A stretch of 64,000 nucleotides of DNA from Mucilaginibacter phenanthrenivorans (GCF_024721155.1 NZ_JAHVAP010000012.1:1-64000); one strand, 5' to 3'. Numbered from the stretch's first letter, positions 1 to 10,155 are shown. Numbers and translations: made by a program. Notes: generated by a model from the sequence alone, not told the origin.

Positions 1-69
1 TAACGAACCGCGAAGTGCCCCCGCATCTTGGAAAATGAATGGCACGACGCATAACCATGCTCAAAACAA

Positions 70-3000
70 ATGTACAATTTTTACCCAAAAAAATTGGTGC
101 AGCTTCCCGGCTGTGCCTCTAATATCCTGTTGATTATGAAGCTAACGACCCTCATTTTAGTCACGGCGATTCTCCAGGTTAGTGCAAACGCTTTTTCTCA
201 AAAGATCACCTTGTCTGAAAAGAATTCCCCCTTGAACAAAGTCTTTGAAAAGATCAGTGAACAAACCGGTTATGATTTTCTGGTATCTACGGAGAACCTC
301 AAACAAGCAAAATCAGTAACCATCCATGTACAGGAAGAAGATTTAAAAGCTGCGCTCGATATCATATTTTCAGATCAGCCACTATCCTTCGTCATCCAGG
401 AGAAAATGGTGGTCGTCACCAAAAAGGCCCCGGCTTCCGCCGCAAAAAACAAAAATGATGCCGGCCTGCCAATCAAAATAAAAGGCAGGGTAATGGACAC
501 AGCAGGCACACCTTTGCCAGGGGCTACTATCAAAATCAAAAATTCTGCTAAAACTTCTTTTACCGATGCAGATGGCCACTTCGAGATAGCGGCAATAAAA
601 GGTGATGAAGTGGAGGTTACGTTTATAGGATATGCCTCATTTACATTTATTGCAGAAAAGGACGAATCCTTCCTGCAGGTCACTTTGAGCTCAAGTACTG
701 CTAAACTAAAAGAGATCAGCGTAATTTCCACAGGCTATCAAACCATACCAAAGGACAGAGCTACCGGTAGTTTTGCAACAGTAGATAATGAATTACTGAA
801 TCGCCGTGTGAGCCCCGATCTGCTGAGTCGGCTTGAGGGAGTAGTCCCTGGTTTGCTATTTAACCGTAATACGGCGAATAGTTCACAGGGGCTGGCAGAT
901 ATAAGCATAAGGGGTAACAGCACTTTGTTTGCGAATAGTCAACCGTTGGTAGTATTGGACGGCTTTCCATATGATGGTGATCTCAGCACTATCAATCCAA
1001 ACAACGTAGAAAACATTACTGTCCTGAAAGATGCGGCAGCTGCATCTATATGGGGCGTTCGTTCGGGAAACGGTGTAATAGTTATCACAACAAAAAAAGG
1101 TTCACGGAACCAATCCCTGAAAGCAGAGTTCAACGCCAATATCACCCTAAGCACCAATCCCGATCTTAAATACAATCCGAATTATTTGCCATCCAGTACG
1201 TTCATCTCCATTGAACGAAACCTTTTTAATGCAGGATATTATGATGGCGACTTGAGCAGGATAGCGCCGGTCTCACCAGTCGTTCAACTTCTGGCGGACG
1301 AGCGTGCCGGTACATTGAACAAGGCTGCCGGAGAAGCTCAAATAGCGTCGCTTGCTCAGAATGATGTCCGAAGCGATCTCAGCAAATATTTCTATCGCAA
1401 ATCGGTCAGTCAGCAATATGCTTTAAGTCTAAAGGGCGGCGGAGCTAACGATGATTATTATATCAGCGTTGGGTATGATAAGGGCTTAAGCAATTTAATT
1501 AAAAATCAAAATGACAGGAAGACGATCAGCACGACTTATAATTATTATGTTTTGCCCGGTCTTACACTTTCTTCAAACATTAACTATGTCCAATCCTCAT
1601 CCACAAATGACAACACTATCGGTCAGCTGACCTTCGGTAGCCACAACACCATTTACCCGTACGCAAAGCTGGCTGACGCCAGCGGCAATCCTTTAGCCAT
1701 CATTCACAAATATCCTCAATCATTTCTCGATTCAGTTGGATCAGGAAAACTGCTGGATTGGAGTTATAAACCTGTAGATGAATTAAACGATGCAGACAAT
1801 ACCGTAAAGACGAACAGTGCAAGATTGCAATTCGGGGCAAAATATGACTTCCTGAAATACTTAAGCGCCTCAATCAACTACCAGTATTTAAGGGAAAGCA
1901 GCCACGCCGAAAATGATTACAGCCTGAATACGTATTACGCACGCAGCCTCATCAACCAATTTACACAAATCGGCAGCGGCGGTAACCTGACATACCCAAT
2001 CCCTGCCGACGGCATATTGGAGCAGGGAAATAGTTTGCTGCGTACCAACACCGTGCGGGGGCAAATCAATTACCACCAAACATTTAACCCCGGTAACGAG
2101 TTGACTGCCATTTTAGGTGCTGAAATCCGCAGTACGGTGTTATCCGGGAATGGTAATACCATATATGGCTACGAGGCCACAACAGCGGCCAGTAACCAAT
2201 CGATTGACTATACCACAAATTACAATTTTACTGATGGCGGTGGCGGAAAGATACCCACGATCTTATCGCTTTCACAGACAACGAACCGCTATATATCTTA
2301 CTATGCCAATGCTGCCTATACCTATCTCGGCAGATATACACTATCGGCGAGTGGACGTATTGATAAATCGAATCTTTTCGGCGTAAACACCAACCAGAAG
2401 GCCGTACCGCTTTATTCCGGCGGCTTTTCCTGGAACCTGAGCAAAGAGCCTTTTTATAAGGTTGAGGCCCTGCCATATTTAAAAATCAGAAGCACCTACG
2501 GGCTGAATGGCAATGTGAATACAAATGCCACAGCTCAAACAACTATCCGGGAGTTTTACAACCTGAATCCTTATTCACCCATACCATTTGACCTGATCAT
2601 CAATCCGGGTAACCCTGAATTACGATTTGAAAAGATCAGGATGATCAATCTCGGACTGGACTTCTCCTTAAAAAACAATATCATCAGCGGAGCCCTGGAA
2701 TATTACCTGAAAAAAGGGAATGATCTTTTCGGATACAGCCCGCTCGCACCTTCTACAGGTCTAACTTCCTTCTTTGGGAATAATGCAGATATTGAAGGCC
2801 ACGGCTTTGATATCCAGATCAATGCAAACCTAAAAAAAGGCTCATTCGGCTGGAACGCGTCATTCCTGTTCAGCCATGCTACCGATAAAGTAACCGGATA
2901 TGGCACTGAGATGAGTGGTAATGACTATGTCGTTACGGGCAATGCCAGCAGCGTTACCCCGCTGCAAGGAAAAAGTTTATTTGGGATCTACAGCTATCGC

Positions 3001-3621
3001 TGGGGAGGATTAACGCACGACACCGGAAATCCGCAGGGCTATGATGCTACTGGGAAATTAACCACTGATTATAATGCCATTATCAATGGAACGACCCTCA
3101 GCAATATGGTGTATAACGGTTCTGCGCGCCCGTTATATTTTGGTTCGTTTCGTAATACCTTCAGTTATGGGCAATTATCCTTATCACTGAATTTTACCTA
3201 CAAACTGGATTATTATTTTAGAAGACAATCCTATACCTCGTCTGCCTTGCCCTACGATGGGAACAAAGATTATTTTAAACGCTGGCAGAAACCAGGAGAT
3301 GAGGTAAATACCAATGTTCCATCCTACCAACCTCCTCCGTTCGATAACTCCCGTGATGACTTCTACTACTATTCATCTGCGCTTATTGACAGGGGTGATC
3401 ACATCAGGTTTCAGGACCTTACCCTGAGCTACGGTTGGGATAAAGCCAGCGTAAAGCACTTGCCTTTTTCTCATTTGCAGCTATACAGCTATATCAACAA
3501 CATAGGCATTATATGGCGGGCGAACCATGATGGTTTGGATCCGGACCTCCTGGTCGGATCATATCTATCGCAGTATCCTTTACCAACTACATTTTCCATT
3601 GGATTTAAAATAACCCCTTAA
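70..3621 (+). CDS. SusC/RagA-family TonB-dependent outer membrane receptor with STN domain
   Basis: This 1183-aa protein is an outer-membrane beta-barrel that imports an oligomeric ligand (glycan or peptide) with its SusD partner, powered by TonB. A hydrophobic signal segment lies at about residues 23-42, ending in AFSQ. A secretin/TonB short N-terminal (STN) domain follows at about 45-115, then a carboxypeptidase-D-like beta-sandwich at about 137-215, a plug domain at about 225-345 containing VLKDAAAASIWGVRSGNGVI, and the barrel to the C-terminus. The STN domain usually means signalling to an anti-sigma factor; none lies in the window, but only 69 bases precede the gene. SusD starts 1 base after the stop, so the two are one operon. 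The substrate cannot be read from the sequence. Confidence 0.95.
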   Translation: MYNFYPKKLVQLPGCASNILLIMKLTTLILVTAILQVSANAFSQKITLSEKNSPLNKVFEKISEQTGYDFLVSTENLKQAKSVTIHVQEEDLKAALDIIFSDQPLSFVIQEKMVVVTKKAPASAAKNKNDAGLPIKIKGRVMDTAGTPLPGATIKIKNSAKTSFTDADGHFEIAAIKGDEVEVTFIGYASFTFIAEKDESFLQVTLSSSTAKLKEISVISTGYQTIPKDRATGSFATVDNELLNRRVSPDLLSRLEGVVPGLLFNRNTANSSQGLADISIRGNSTLFANSQPLVVLDGFPYDGDLSTINPNNVENITVLKDAAAASIWGVRSGNGVIVITTKKGSRNQSLKAEFNANITLSTNPDLKYNPNYLPSSTFISIERNLFNAGYYDGDLSRIAPVSPVVQLLADERAGTLNKAAGEAQIASLAQNDVRSDLSKYFYRKSVSQQYALSLKGGGANDDYYISVGYDKGLSNLIKNQNDRKTISTTYNYYVLPGLTLSSNINYVQSSSTNDNTIGQLTFGSHNTIYPYAKLADASGNPLAIIHKYPQSFLDSVGSGKLLDWSYKPVDELNDADNTVKTNSARLQFGAKYDFLKYLSASINYQYLRESSHAENDYSLNTYYARSLINQFTQIGSGGNLTYPIPADGILEQGNSLLRTNTVRGQINYHQTFNPGNELTAILGAEIRSTVLSGNGNTIYGYEATTAASNQSIDYTTNYNFTDGGGGKIPTILSLSQTTNRYISYYANAAYTYLGRYTLSASGRIDKSNLFGVNTNQKAVPLYSGGFSWNLSKEPFYKVEALPYLKIRSTYGLNGNVNTNATAQTTIREFYNLNPYSPIPFDLIINPGNPELRFEKIRMINLGLDFSLKNNIISGALEYYLKKGNDLFGYSPLAPSTGLTSFFGNNADIEGHGFDIQINANLKKGSFGWNASFLFSHATDKVTGYGTEMSGNDYVVTGNASSVTPLQGKSLFGIYSYRWGGLTHDTGNPQGYDATGKLTTDYNAIINGTTLSNMVYNGSARPLYFGSFRNTFSYGQLSLSLNFTYKLDYYFRRQSYTSSALPYDGNKDYFKRWQKPGDEVNTNVPSYQPPPFDNSRDDFYYYSSALIDRGDHIRFQDLTLSYGWDKASVKHLPFSHLQLYSYINNIGIIWRANHDGLDPDLLVGSYLSQYPLPTTFSIGFKITP

Positions 3622-3622
3622 A

Positions 3623-5011
3623 ATGAAAAACTCAAGTAATATTTCTATCAAATATATTTTGGTTTTCGCGGGTTGGCTTTTAACCCTAACGGCCTGCAAG
3701 AAAGAAGATCGCTTCCTTGCCGCGAAACCTGATCAGCAACTCTTTATACCAAACACGTTGACCGATCTGGTTAACCTCATACACAACGAACAGGTTTTTA
3801 ATACAACAGATCCCGGCTTGGGGGAAATAGGAACAGATGATTTCTTTGTTACAGACGCGGTTTGGACCGGATTATCGACAACAATTGACAGGAATGGCTA
3901 TATCTGGGCAAAAAATGTTTATGACGCCGGGCAAAACGTATCAGATTGGAGCCTGACTTATTCGCAGGTATATTATGCAAATACCGTGTTAGACAACCTG
4001 CCTCTTATTTCCGTTTCCAAGGACCAGCAAACTCAGGCTGACGAATTAAAAGGAGATGCGTTATTCTTCCGCGGTAAAGCGTTTTATACCCTTTTACAAA
4101 CCTTTTCTTTACCATATGATAGTAAGACCGCCGGGTCAGACCTCGGCATCCCGTTGCGACTGACATCAGACCTCAACCAGAAATCCGTCAGGTCCAGTAT
4201 CCAGGAAGGCTATAATCAGGCGATTTCCGACCTGCAGGCATCCGTTAATTTACTGCCGGTTACAACGCCGTTTAAAACACAACCCTCACAGGCTGCTGCC
4301 AACGGTTTTCTATCACGGGTATACCTCGCTTTAGGTAATTATCAAAAGGCCCTCGATTGTGCGAACCTTGCCCTGAACCAGTATTCAACCCTGATGGATT
4401 TTAACGTCCTCAGGCCCGGCGCGTATAATATCAGTTCCACGTACCTACCGGAAGATATTTTTCATTGCGTACTGCAAAGCCATTCCGTTACTACCATCAG
4501 TTATCTGTCAATTACCGACACGCCTTTGTATCACTCTTACGCGCCTAATGATCTCCGTAAATCGGTCTTCTACCGTATCAAAAACGGCTCACCCTATTTT
4601 CGCGGCAATTATGATTATAAGTACTTCAACTATAGCGGGATCGCTACGGATGAACTATACCTGAATAAGGCAGAATGCCAGGCGAGGCTTGGTAATCCGG
4701 ATGATGCGATGAATACGCTGAACTCCCTTATGGTGGCCCGCTGGGCGAAAGGGACATTTATTCCATTTACAGCAAGTTCTTCAGACGATGCCTTGATTCA
4801 GATTTTAAACGAGCGGCGAAAAGAACTGCTTTACCGCGGGCTGAGATGGACGGATTTAAGAAGGCTGAACAAAGACCCAAGGTTCGCCACCACCCTTAAA
4901 AGGATTATTAACGGGGTGACGTACACGCTGCCACCCAATGACAACCGATATGCCTGGCCCATTCCTGACAATGAAATCGCCTTAACCAATATGCCTCAAA
5001 ATGAAAGATAA
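3623..5011 (+). CDS. SusD/RagB-family outer membrane lipoprotein
   Basis: The 462-aa protein is the substrate-capturing lid of the SusC channel. It begins with a signal peptide ending in the lipobox LTAC (about residues 22-25), so it should be lipidated and surface-exposed. The TPR-like helical scaffold of RagB/SusD can be seen (GDALFFRGKAFYTLLQTFSLPY; ELYLNKAECQARLGNPDDAMNTLN), and the C-terminal ERRKELLYRGLRWTDLRR segment is a family hallmark. Length is typical. It follows SusC by one base and its end overlaps the possible upstream start of the thioredoxin gene, so the three genes are translationally coupled. Confidence 0.93.
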   Translation: MKNSSNISIKYILVFAGWLLTLTACKKEDRFLAAKPDQQLFIPNTLTDLVNLIHNEQVFNTTDPGLGEIGTDDFFVTDAVWTGLSTTIDRNGYIWAKNVYDAGQNVSDWSLTYSQVYYANTVLDNLPLISVSKDQQTQADELKGDALFFRGKAFYTLLQTFSLPYDSKTAGSDLGIPLRLTSDLNQKSVRSSIQEGYNQAISDLQASVNLLPVTTPFKTQPSQAAANGFLSRVYLALGNYQKALDCANLALNQYSTLMDFNVLRPGAYNISSTYLPEDIFHCVLQSHSVTTISYLSITDTPLYHSYAPNDLRKSVFYRIKNGSPYFRGNYDYKYFNYSGIATDELYLNKAECQARLGNPDDAMNTLNSLMVARWAKGTFIPFTASSSDDALIQILNERRKELLYRGLRWTDLRRLNKDPRFATTLKRIINGVTYTLPPNDNRYAWPIPDNEIALTNMPQNER

Positions 5012-5012
5012 T

Positions 5013-6452
5013 ATGAAAAAGACACTTTACACTGTTGCCTGCTGCTTACTTATGCTGCAAGCGTCAGCTCAACAACAATATGCCACGATTACCTGTAAAT
5101 TATACAGCTTAAACAGTGATGAAGCCGTAAACCTTGTAAGTGATAAATACGGAACACCGATAATTCCCGGAATTCAGCGGATCTACGCACAAAAACTGGT
5201 TAATCATGTGGCCCGATTCAAAATACCGGTGGGCAATTTCCCTATGCGGTTTCATGTAAAACTCAACCGGATTGATCTCCCACTGAGTCTCGATGTATAT
5301 CGTAGGATGAATTATAATTATTATTTAGAGGCCGGTGATAACATTGTATTGACCGAATCGAACGGCAAACTGAATTTCTCCGGGAAAGGATCTTTTAAAT
5401 TTAAAGTCGCCGATCACATTGATGCCCTATACTTCAAATATGATGTCCCAATCAGTCACGCAAGTTCAAATGGTTTTTGTAGCTATGCCTTTAAAGCGGA
5501 TACGGCTTATTTGGAAAAAATAAAATATTTAAGGAACAACAAAACTTTGGTTAGTCCCGCCATGGCAAGGATGTTTGAAGCTGATATCTTGGGCGATTAT
5601 CTCGCCAGGTTTTATGTTCTGCACTACAGTTCCAGCGAGATAATCAGACAAGTTATAGATAGCCTTCAAAATTGCCATCCAGATCTTCCTGAGAACGTAA
5701 TTGATCGTAAAAGTTTATATGCGTTTAACGAATCAGCATATAGTTTCAATCTGGCATTTGGAATTAATGCACAGTACACTTATGACTCCTGTTATAGCGC
5801 CAGTAAACCAATCAATTTACTAAAAGCATACAATGATATCAAAGCCACTTATAAAGGCTTACTTAGAGAGCGCCTGGTTGTCCAGCTGCTTTATCAAAAC
5901 ACGAAGTCTACAACTGATTTTACCGGACTCGCCGAAGATGCGCTAAGCTATGTGAAAGCGGCTGATCTTCATGCAGCATTACAAAAACTGATTGCCAACC
6001 ACCAAGTCGGAAAACAGGCTTTCAATTTTGAGCTGCCCGATACAAATGGAAGGATGCATCGCCTATCCGACTACAAGGGAAAAGTGATCCTGCTGGACTT
6101 TTGGTTTAATGGCTGCGGCAATTGTCGGGATATTGAGCCTTACCTTAAAACTATAGAAAATAAGTTTGAAGGCAAGCCGGTCATTTTTATCAGCATTAAT
6201 GTCGATAAAGAAAAAGAACGCTGGTTGAGAGGAATACGATCCGGACTCTATACCACGAAGGGAGGACTTGATCTCTACACAACAGGCCGCGGTGATCAGG
6301 ATGCGACTATACGCAACTTTGATGTAACGGCTTCAGGCTACCCAACCTTAATCATCATTGATAAAGATGGCAAAATGATGCGTAATCCAAAGGACCCGAG
6401 AGGCGATAACGGGGGCGACCTGACCGATTTAATCGAATCTGCTATCAGGTAA
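5013..6452 (+). CDS. TlpA/ResA-like thioredoxin-fold protein, secreted
   Basis: A 479-aa periplasmic protein with signal peptide (cleavage near ASAQ) and a C-terminal thioredoxin-like domain carrying the redox motif CGNC in DFWFNGCGNCRDIEP, followed by the cis-Pro-type GYPTLIIID strand. The N-terminal 330 residues resemble the beta-rich and helical region commonly fused to Bacteroidota TlpA proteins that sit with SusC/SusD. An ATG at 5001 overlaps the SusD stop; the ATG at 5013 gives a cleaner signal peptide (MKKTLYTVACC) and is preferred. It likely reduces or isomerises disulfides of an envelope partner. It ends at a strong bidirectional terminator. Confidence 0.85.
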   Translation: MKKTLYTVACCLLMLQASAQQQYATITCKLYSLNSDEAVNLVSDKYGTPIIPGIQRIYAQKLVNHVARFKIPVGNFPMRFHVKLNRIDLPLSLDVYRRMNYNYYLEAGDNIVLTESNGKLNFSGKGSFKFKVADHIDALYFKYDVPISHASSNGFCSYAFKADTAYLEKIKYLRNNKTLVSPAMARMFEADILGDYLARFYVLHYSSSEIIRQVIDSLQNCHPDLPENVIDRKSLYAFNESAYSFNLAFGINAQYTYDSCYSASKPINLLKAYNDIKATYKGLLRERLVVQLLYQNTKSTTDFTGLAEDALSYVKAADLHAALQKLIANHQVGKQAFNFELPDTNGRMHRLSDYKGKVILLDFWFNGCGNCRDIEPYLKTIENKFEGKPVIFISINVDKEKERWLRGIRSGLYTTKGGLDLYTTGRGDQDATIRNFDVTASGYPTLIIIDKDGKMMRNPKDPRGDNGGDLTDLIESAIR

Positions 6453-6453
6453 G

Positions 6454-6485
6454 AAGAAGTGGTTGCCTGCGGGCAACCACTTCTT
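6454..6485. terminator. Bidirectional rho-independent terminator
   Basis: A 14-bp perfect stem (arms 6454-6467 and 6472-6485, loop TGCG) followed by TTTGTT on the plus strand. It lies between the convergent thioredoxin-like gene and the small secreted-protein gene and probably ends both transcripts. Confidence 0.85.
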
Positions 6486-6491
6486 TTGTTA

Positions 6492-6791
6492 TCAATTGTA
6501 TGCATCCGGCGCAGGATTTGTTTTAGTGAATTGCGCAGGATAGGTATCATCCGGCAAACTGGTGACACCACTGCTGGTTGAGGTGATGGTACAATTTAAC
6601 TTTTGCGTTGGCGTATTACAAGCCACGCCTGGTCCGGACGGATGTACCGCCGTCCATTTGGCATGGGCGCCAGTAGTTTGAATGGCGTAATACGTTGTTC
6701 CAGCATTGTGTTTGGGTGCATTAAATGCAAAAGCACTGCCGATACCAGTAACTGAGACCATGGCCATCAGGCCGATTTTTAACTTTTTCAT
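6492..6791 (-). CDS. Small secreted Thr-rich protein, DUF6520-like
   Basis: A 99-aa protein with a Sec signal peptide (MKKLKIGLMAMVSVTGIGSAFA) and a mature part of about 77 residues rich in Thr and Ser with two cysteines (GVACNTPTQKLNC). Size and layout resemble the small DUF6520-type secreted proteins of Bacteroidota; this is recalled, not searched. It is the last gene of a minus-strand set after the LanKC-like synthetase and the MauE/DoxX protein. The Thr/Ser plus Cys composition is what a lanthionine synthetase would act on, but the Sec signal argues for ordinary export, so a substrate role is speculative. Confidence 0.6.
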   Translation of the reverse strand: MKKLKIGLMAMVSVTGIGSAFAFNAPKHNAGTTYYAIQTTGAHAKWTAVHPSGPGVACNTPTQKLNCTITSTSSGVTSLPDDTYPAQFTKTNPAPDAYN

Positions 6792-6903
6792 AAAATTATG
6801 GTTTTAAATTTAATCTGCCGGTTGTTACCCAGGTGCCGGTTCAAACCTGATTTCGCGCGTGAAATATCTTGTCAAGCATACTTTAGATGCATATGGTAAG
6901 TGT

Positions 6904-7380
6904 TCAACTATTTTTATGTTCACCAGTTGTTAATTTGAGAGACCTTGCAACTTCGATTTTATGACTGATTGCGCCGTTTTTTAAGCGGTAAAGCCCGAAT
7001 GCTGCCAGGAACACAAATACTAAATTGAATACGAGGTGCTGCCACCAGCCGAGTAATTGGATAACACCGCCGCAGGTACATGGCACATAAGGAAAGAAAT
7101 GAAGTAGAATAGCGCCGATGTAAAGCGAGAATGCGCTCATGAGTCCGATGAACAAATAATACCCCAACAACCTCGTCTTTTCAAAAACAAGCATTGCCGA
7201 AACGGCGATTTCTGTCGCAGGGAGCGTCCAAACAATTAATGTCGCAAACCATTTTGGGAAAGGTTGATTCTGCATCGAATGCACAAACGCGGCTATATTA
7301 ACCAGCTTGCTGAAGCTGGCATATAGGAATAATAAGATCATTAGTGCTGTGATTACCTCAATTAATACTTCTTTTTTCAT
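6904..7380 (-). CDS. MauE/DoxX-family redox-associated membrane protein
   Basis: A 158-aa integral membrane protein with four hydrophobic helices and a conserved CTCGG motif after the third, as in MauE (methylamine utilisation) and DoxX-like proteins that pass electrons or disulfides across the membrane. It starts 11 bases after the stop of the LanKC-like gene, so they are one operon. Bacteroidota carry such proteins beside small exported Cys proteins and TlpA-type thioredoxins, and both occur next door, so a role in envelope thiol chemistry of the locus is plausible. The exact substrate is unknown. Confidence 0.75.
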   Translation of the reverse strand: MKKEVLIEVITALMILLFLYASFSKLVNIAAFVHSMQNQPFPKWFATLIVWTLPATEIAVSAMLVFEKTRLLGYYLFIGLMSAFSLYIGAILLHFFPYVPCTCGGVIQLLGWWQHLVFNLVFVFLAAFGLYRLKNGAISHKIEVARSLKLTTGEHKNS

Positions 7381-7391
7381 GACTCAATTTA

Positions 7392-10010
7392 TTAAACTTG
7401 TAATAGCGGGAAACTAAATTTGTCCGGATCTGACTGGCGTATTAAAAAGTGCAATATGCCCGCATGTCCGTCGCAAAGGCCAACCTTTTGTTCGAGGTAA
7501 TCGTCAGGATGCCAATAGTGAAAACCGTTTTTAGACCTGTTGCCTGTATGATGGAAAAACAATGCGATTTGGTTTGCCCGTTCCCGCCATTCCGTTTCGT
7601 TAAATACCAGGCCAGCTTCGATATATACCTCGCCAAGACCGGCTAAGCCGTTGGAAAAACTTGCAAAATAGCTTGAAATAAATGTCGGGTGTGCCAGCAG
7701 CGCTTCACTCGCGATTTCTTTGTACAAAGGGTCCTGAAAATATCGGTAAGCCTGAATGAAAACATAGGCAATTCCCGTAAACCCACATTCCACCCAGGGA
7801 TTAGCGTTCGAAACGTTTGGGTTTACCGTCCATATATGATGTCCATTTTGCAGCGTTCTGGCTCCTGCCAGGTATGACAGCGCTTTCCGGGCAGCTTCGC
7901 CTGCTTTATGATGATCCAGTTTAGCCGCACAGGAAAACAAAAAAAGAGCAATACCTGCAATGCCGTGAAATAAGCCCGGCACCTTTACCCGAGAGTTCCT
8001 CGTATCCTCGTCATCCAGTAGCCAGGACCCGTCGGCCTCTTGCCGAGCTAATATTGTTTGAATGATATCGTTCAACCGACCATAGGCCTCGCGTGAGTTT
8101 ATGTCATGCAGGTAATTTAAAATAGTCAGCCCCTGACCAGATAAGCCATTCTTTAACCCCAGGTAAATTGGTGACACATCTAATAAATCAAGCGCCGATT
8201 CAGTAGTATAATTTCCAGGCAATAATTTTGCCACTGAAAGTGCTGCAGTGGACACTATTAAGTCAATCTTACCGGGAAAGAAATTGCCCTGAACCTCGTT
8301 CTTTTTTAAATTTTCTAACTGCAGCATTTCGCGCAGGTGATGTCGCACCATACTTTCATCTTCACTGTCAAACAGGTCAGTCCTTGCATATTTAGCAAGG
8401 GCATACATCATACCCCACCGGCCTTCAGCTAAACCAAAACTTTCTGATAGCCAGTGTAATTTATCGTCAATGAAAAGCGGTGTGGCCAAAGCTTTGACGG
8501 CTTCCTTTATGGTTTGCGTACTTATGTATTGGTCAATTGAGGGCAGAGGTGAACTTCCTGCTGAACTTACATCTGATTGAAACGATTCAATCGTTTTATT
8601 AATGAAATATAATGTAGGCCTTTCTGTAGGATCCGGGTGCAGGCATGCTTCGATCAAACGACAAATCGCTTTATTGGGGAAGAAATGTTTAAGTTGTTCT
8701 GCCAAATACCAGGTGTTTTGCGTACTGAACTTTAAAGGTGGCAAGCCTGTAAATATTTTGATTAAAATCCCTCCCAGGCTGTATATGTCATCACTGTATT
8801 GCGGGGGCAAAGAATTCTGTTGCTGAGGAGAAATATATCCGGGTGTTCCAAGTAAAAATGGTGGACTGGGAAGTTGAAGTGCTATTGAGTAGCACAATTC
8901 CAGATCTGTGAGATACACTTTTCCATTAGGTAAAACAATAAAATTATCCGGATTCAAATCCCGATGCAAAAACTCCTGTCGATGGAGATTCGCAATGATG
9001 TCTATGACCTTCGTCGTCAGGGACAATAATTCGAATTGTTGGCGAGCTTCCTGATTAATCCAGTTTTTGCCTGAGAAGATCGAGGTTACGATATCGCTCA
9101 ATGAAGTTCCTTCAAGAAACTCCATTGATAAATAAGTTCTATGGTCATACTCAAAAATCTCCTTTATTTGAGGCAAGGGCACCGCTCGAATTAGTTTTTT
9201 CTGCGCCTCGAACTGCCAATTCAGCCTATCCCGGATGTCCCGCCCTGAATCGTCAAAGCATTGGTGTGGATTGCCTTGTTTCAACAAACACAATTCACTA
9301 TTATAAATCAGGTTTAGTTTAATGCATTTCCAAACTGATCCTTTGGGGTCATTTTTAATTTGCTGCAGGGGCAGATAACGGCGTGCTATGAGTCGGGTGG
9401 TCTTTTCTTTTTTTAGAGGCAACAGGTCATTGAAAGGCCAGTCAATTTTTCGCGCCTTTAAATGATCAATAAGAATATTTGTACCACTGACCGGTATACC
9501 TCTCCTGATTCTTAATTTTGATTCCCCGGGGATTAATGTTCCATAAGAAAGATAAACACAAGCAGAAATGCCGGCCGCATCAAGAACTTCCGGACCCTTT
9601 AAATCATTCGTCAACCCGATTAAAGTTTTGGTAAGATGTTTTACCTGGTTTACATCCATAGATATTACCGATATCACCTTACCTACAAGATCTAATCCCC
9701 TTCGGCCGTCAAGAATTTCGTTATGCAGTAACGAACCAGACGGCATGAGAAACGATACCTGAGCATTCAATAATTCACTGATAATTTGAGGGGCAGCAAG
9801 CATAAATTGCTGGCGGACGATTGAGACATGAATCAGCCAGCCTTCTTTGAGTGTATGCTTGCCAACTACGATATAAGGTTTAGTAAAACAATAGGTTATG
9901 CCTTGGTTAACAATTATTAACTCATAATCAAAAAACTCCTCAGTTTTAAGACTTGCTGGTGACGTAGTATAAACTGATACATCGCTGTCCTGATTTACTT
10001 CCCTTTTCAT
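7392..10010 (-). CDS. LanKC-like class III/IV lanthionine synthetase (lyase-kinase-cyclase)
   Basis: At 872 aa it has the length and order of LanKC enzymes. Residues 55-165 resemble the lyase domain (GWLIHVS, GKVISVIS, LKGPEV). Residues 225-480 are a protein kinase: Lys244 in LLKQGNPH, catalytic loop HRDLNPDN at 349-356 and TDLE at 368-371, matching the LanKC DFE variant of DFG. Residues 510-872 are a LanC-like alpha-toroid with FHGIAG (681-686), WVECG (739-743) and LCDGHAG (845-851). The family phosphorylates Ser/Thr in a precursor peptide, eliminates phosphate and may add Cys thiols. Canonical LanC zinc-ligand positions are altered, as in class III. MauE/DoxX and a small Thr-rich secreted protein follow; no dedicated leader peptide was found. 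Confidence 0.8.
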   Translation of the reverse strand: MKREVNQDSDVSVYTTSPASLKTEEFFDYELIIVNQGITYCFTKPYIVVGKHTLKEGWLIHVSIVRQQFMLAAPQIISELLNAQVSFLMPSGSLLHNEILDGRRGLDLVGKVISVISMDVNQVKHLTKTLIGLTNDLKGPEVLDAAGISACVYLSYGTLIPGESKLRIRRGIPVSGTNILIDHLKARKIDWPFNDLLPLKKEKTTRLIARRYLPLQQIKNDPKGSVWKCIKLNLIYNSELCLLKQGNPHQCFDDSGRDIRDRLNWQFEAQKKLIRAVPLPQIKEIFEYDHRTYLSMEFLEGTSLSDIVTSIFSGKNWINQEARQQFELLSLTTKVIDIIANLHRQEFLHRDLNPDNFIVLPNGKVYLTDLELCYSIALQLPSPPFLLGTPGYISPQQQNSLPPQYSDDIYSLGGILIKIFTGLPPLKFSTQNTWYLAEQLKHFFPNKAICRLIEACLHPDPTERPTLYFINKTIESFQSDVSSAGSSPLPSIDQYISTQTIKEAVKALATPLFIDDKLHWLSESFGLAEGRWGMMYALAKYARTDLFDSEDESMVRHHLREMLQLENLKKNEVQGNFFPGKIDLIVSTAALSVAKLLPGNYTTESALDLLDVSPIYLGLKNGLSGQGLTILNYLHDINSREAYGRLNDIIQTILARQEADGSWLLDDEDTRNSRVKVPGLFHGIAGIALFLFSCAAKLDHHKAGEAARKALSYLAGARTLQNGHHIWTVNPNVSNANPWVECGFTGIAYVFIQAYRYFQDPLYKEIASEALLAHPTFISSYFASFSNGLAGLGEVYIEAGLVFNETEWRERANQIALFFHHTGNRSKNGFHYWHPDDYLEQKVGLCDGHAGILHFLIRQSDPDKFSFPLLQV

Positions 10011-10155
10011 ATGTAGGTATTCGCTTATGTTTATGACTTACACAGCATAAACTTTAAATGAATTATATGAAGTAAAATAACGCCATATATTATGACCGAA
10101 ACAGGGACAAAAGGGTAGTAGAAATTTATGGGTATTAACTATTGATTAATCAGCA

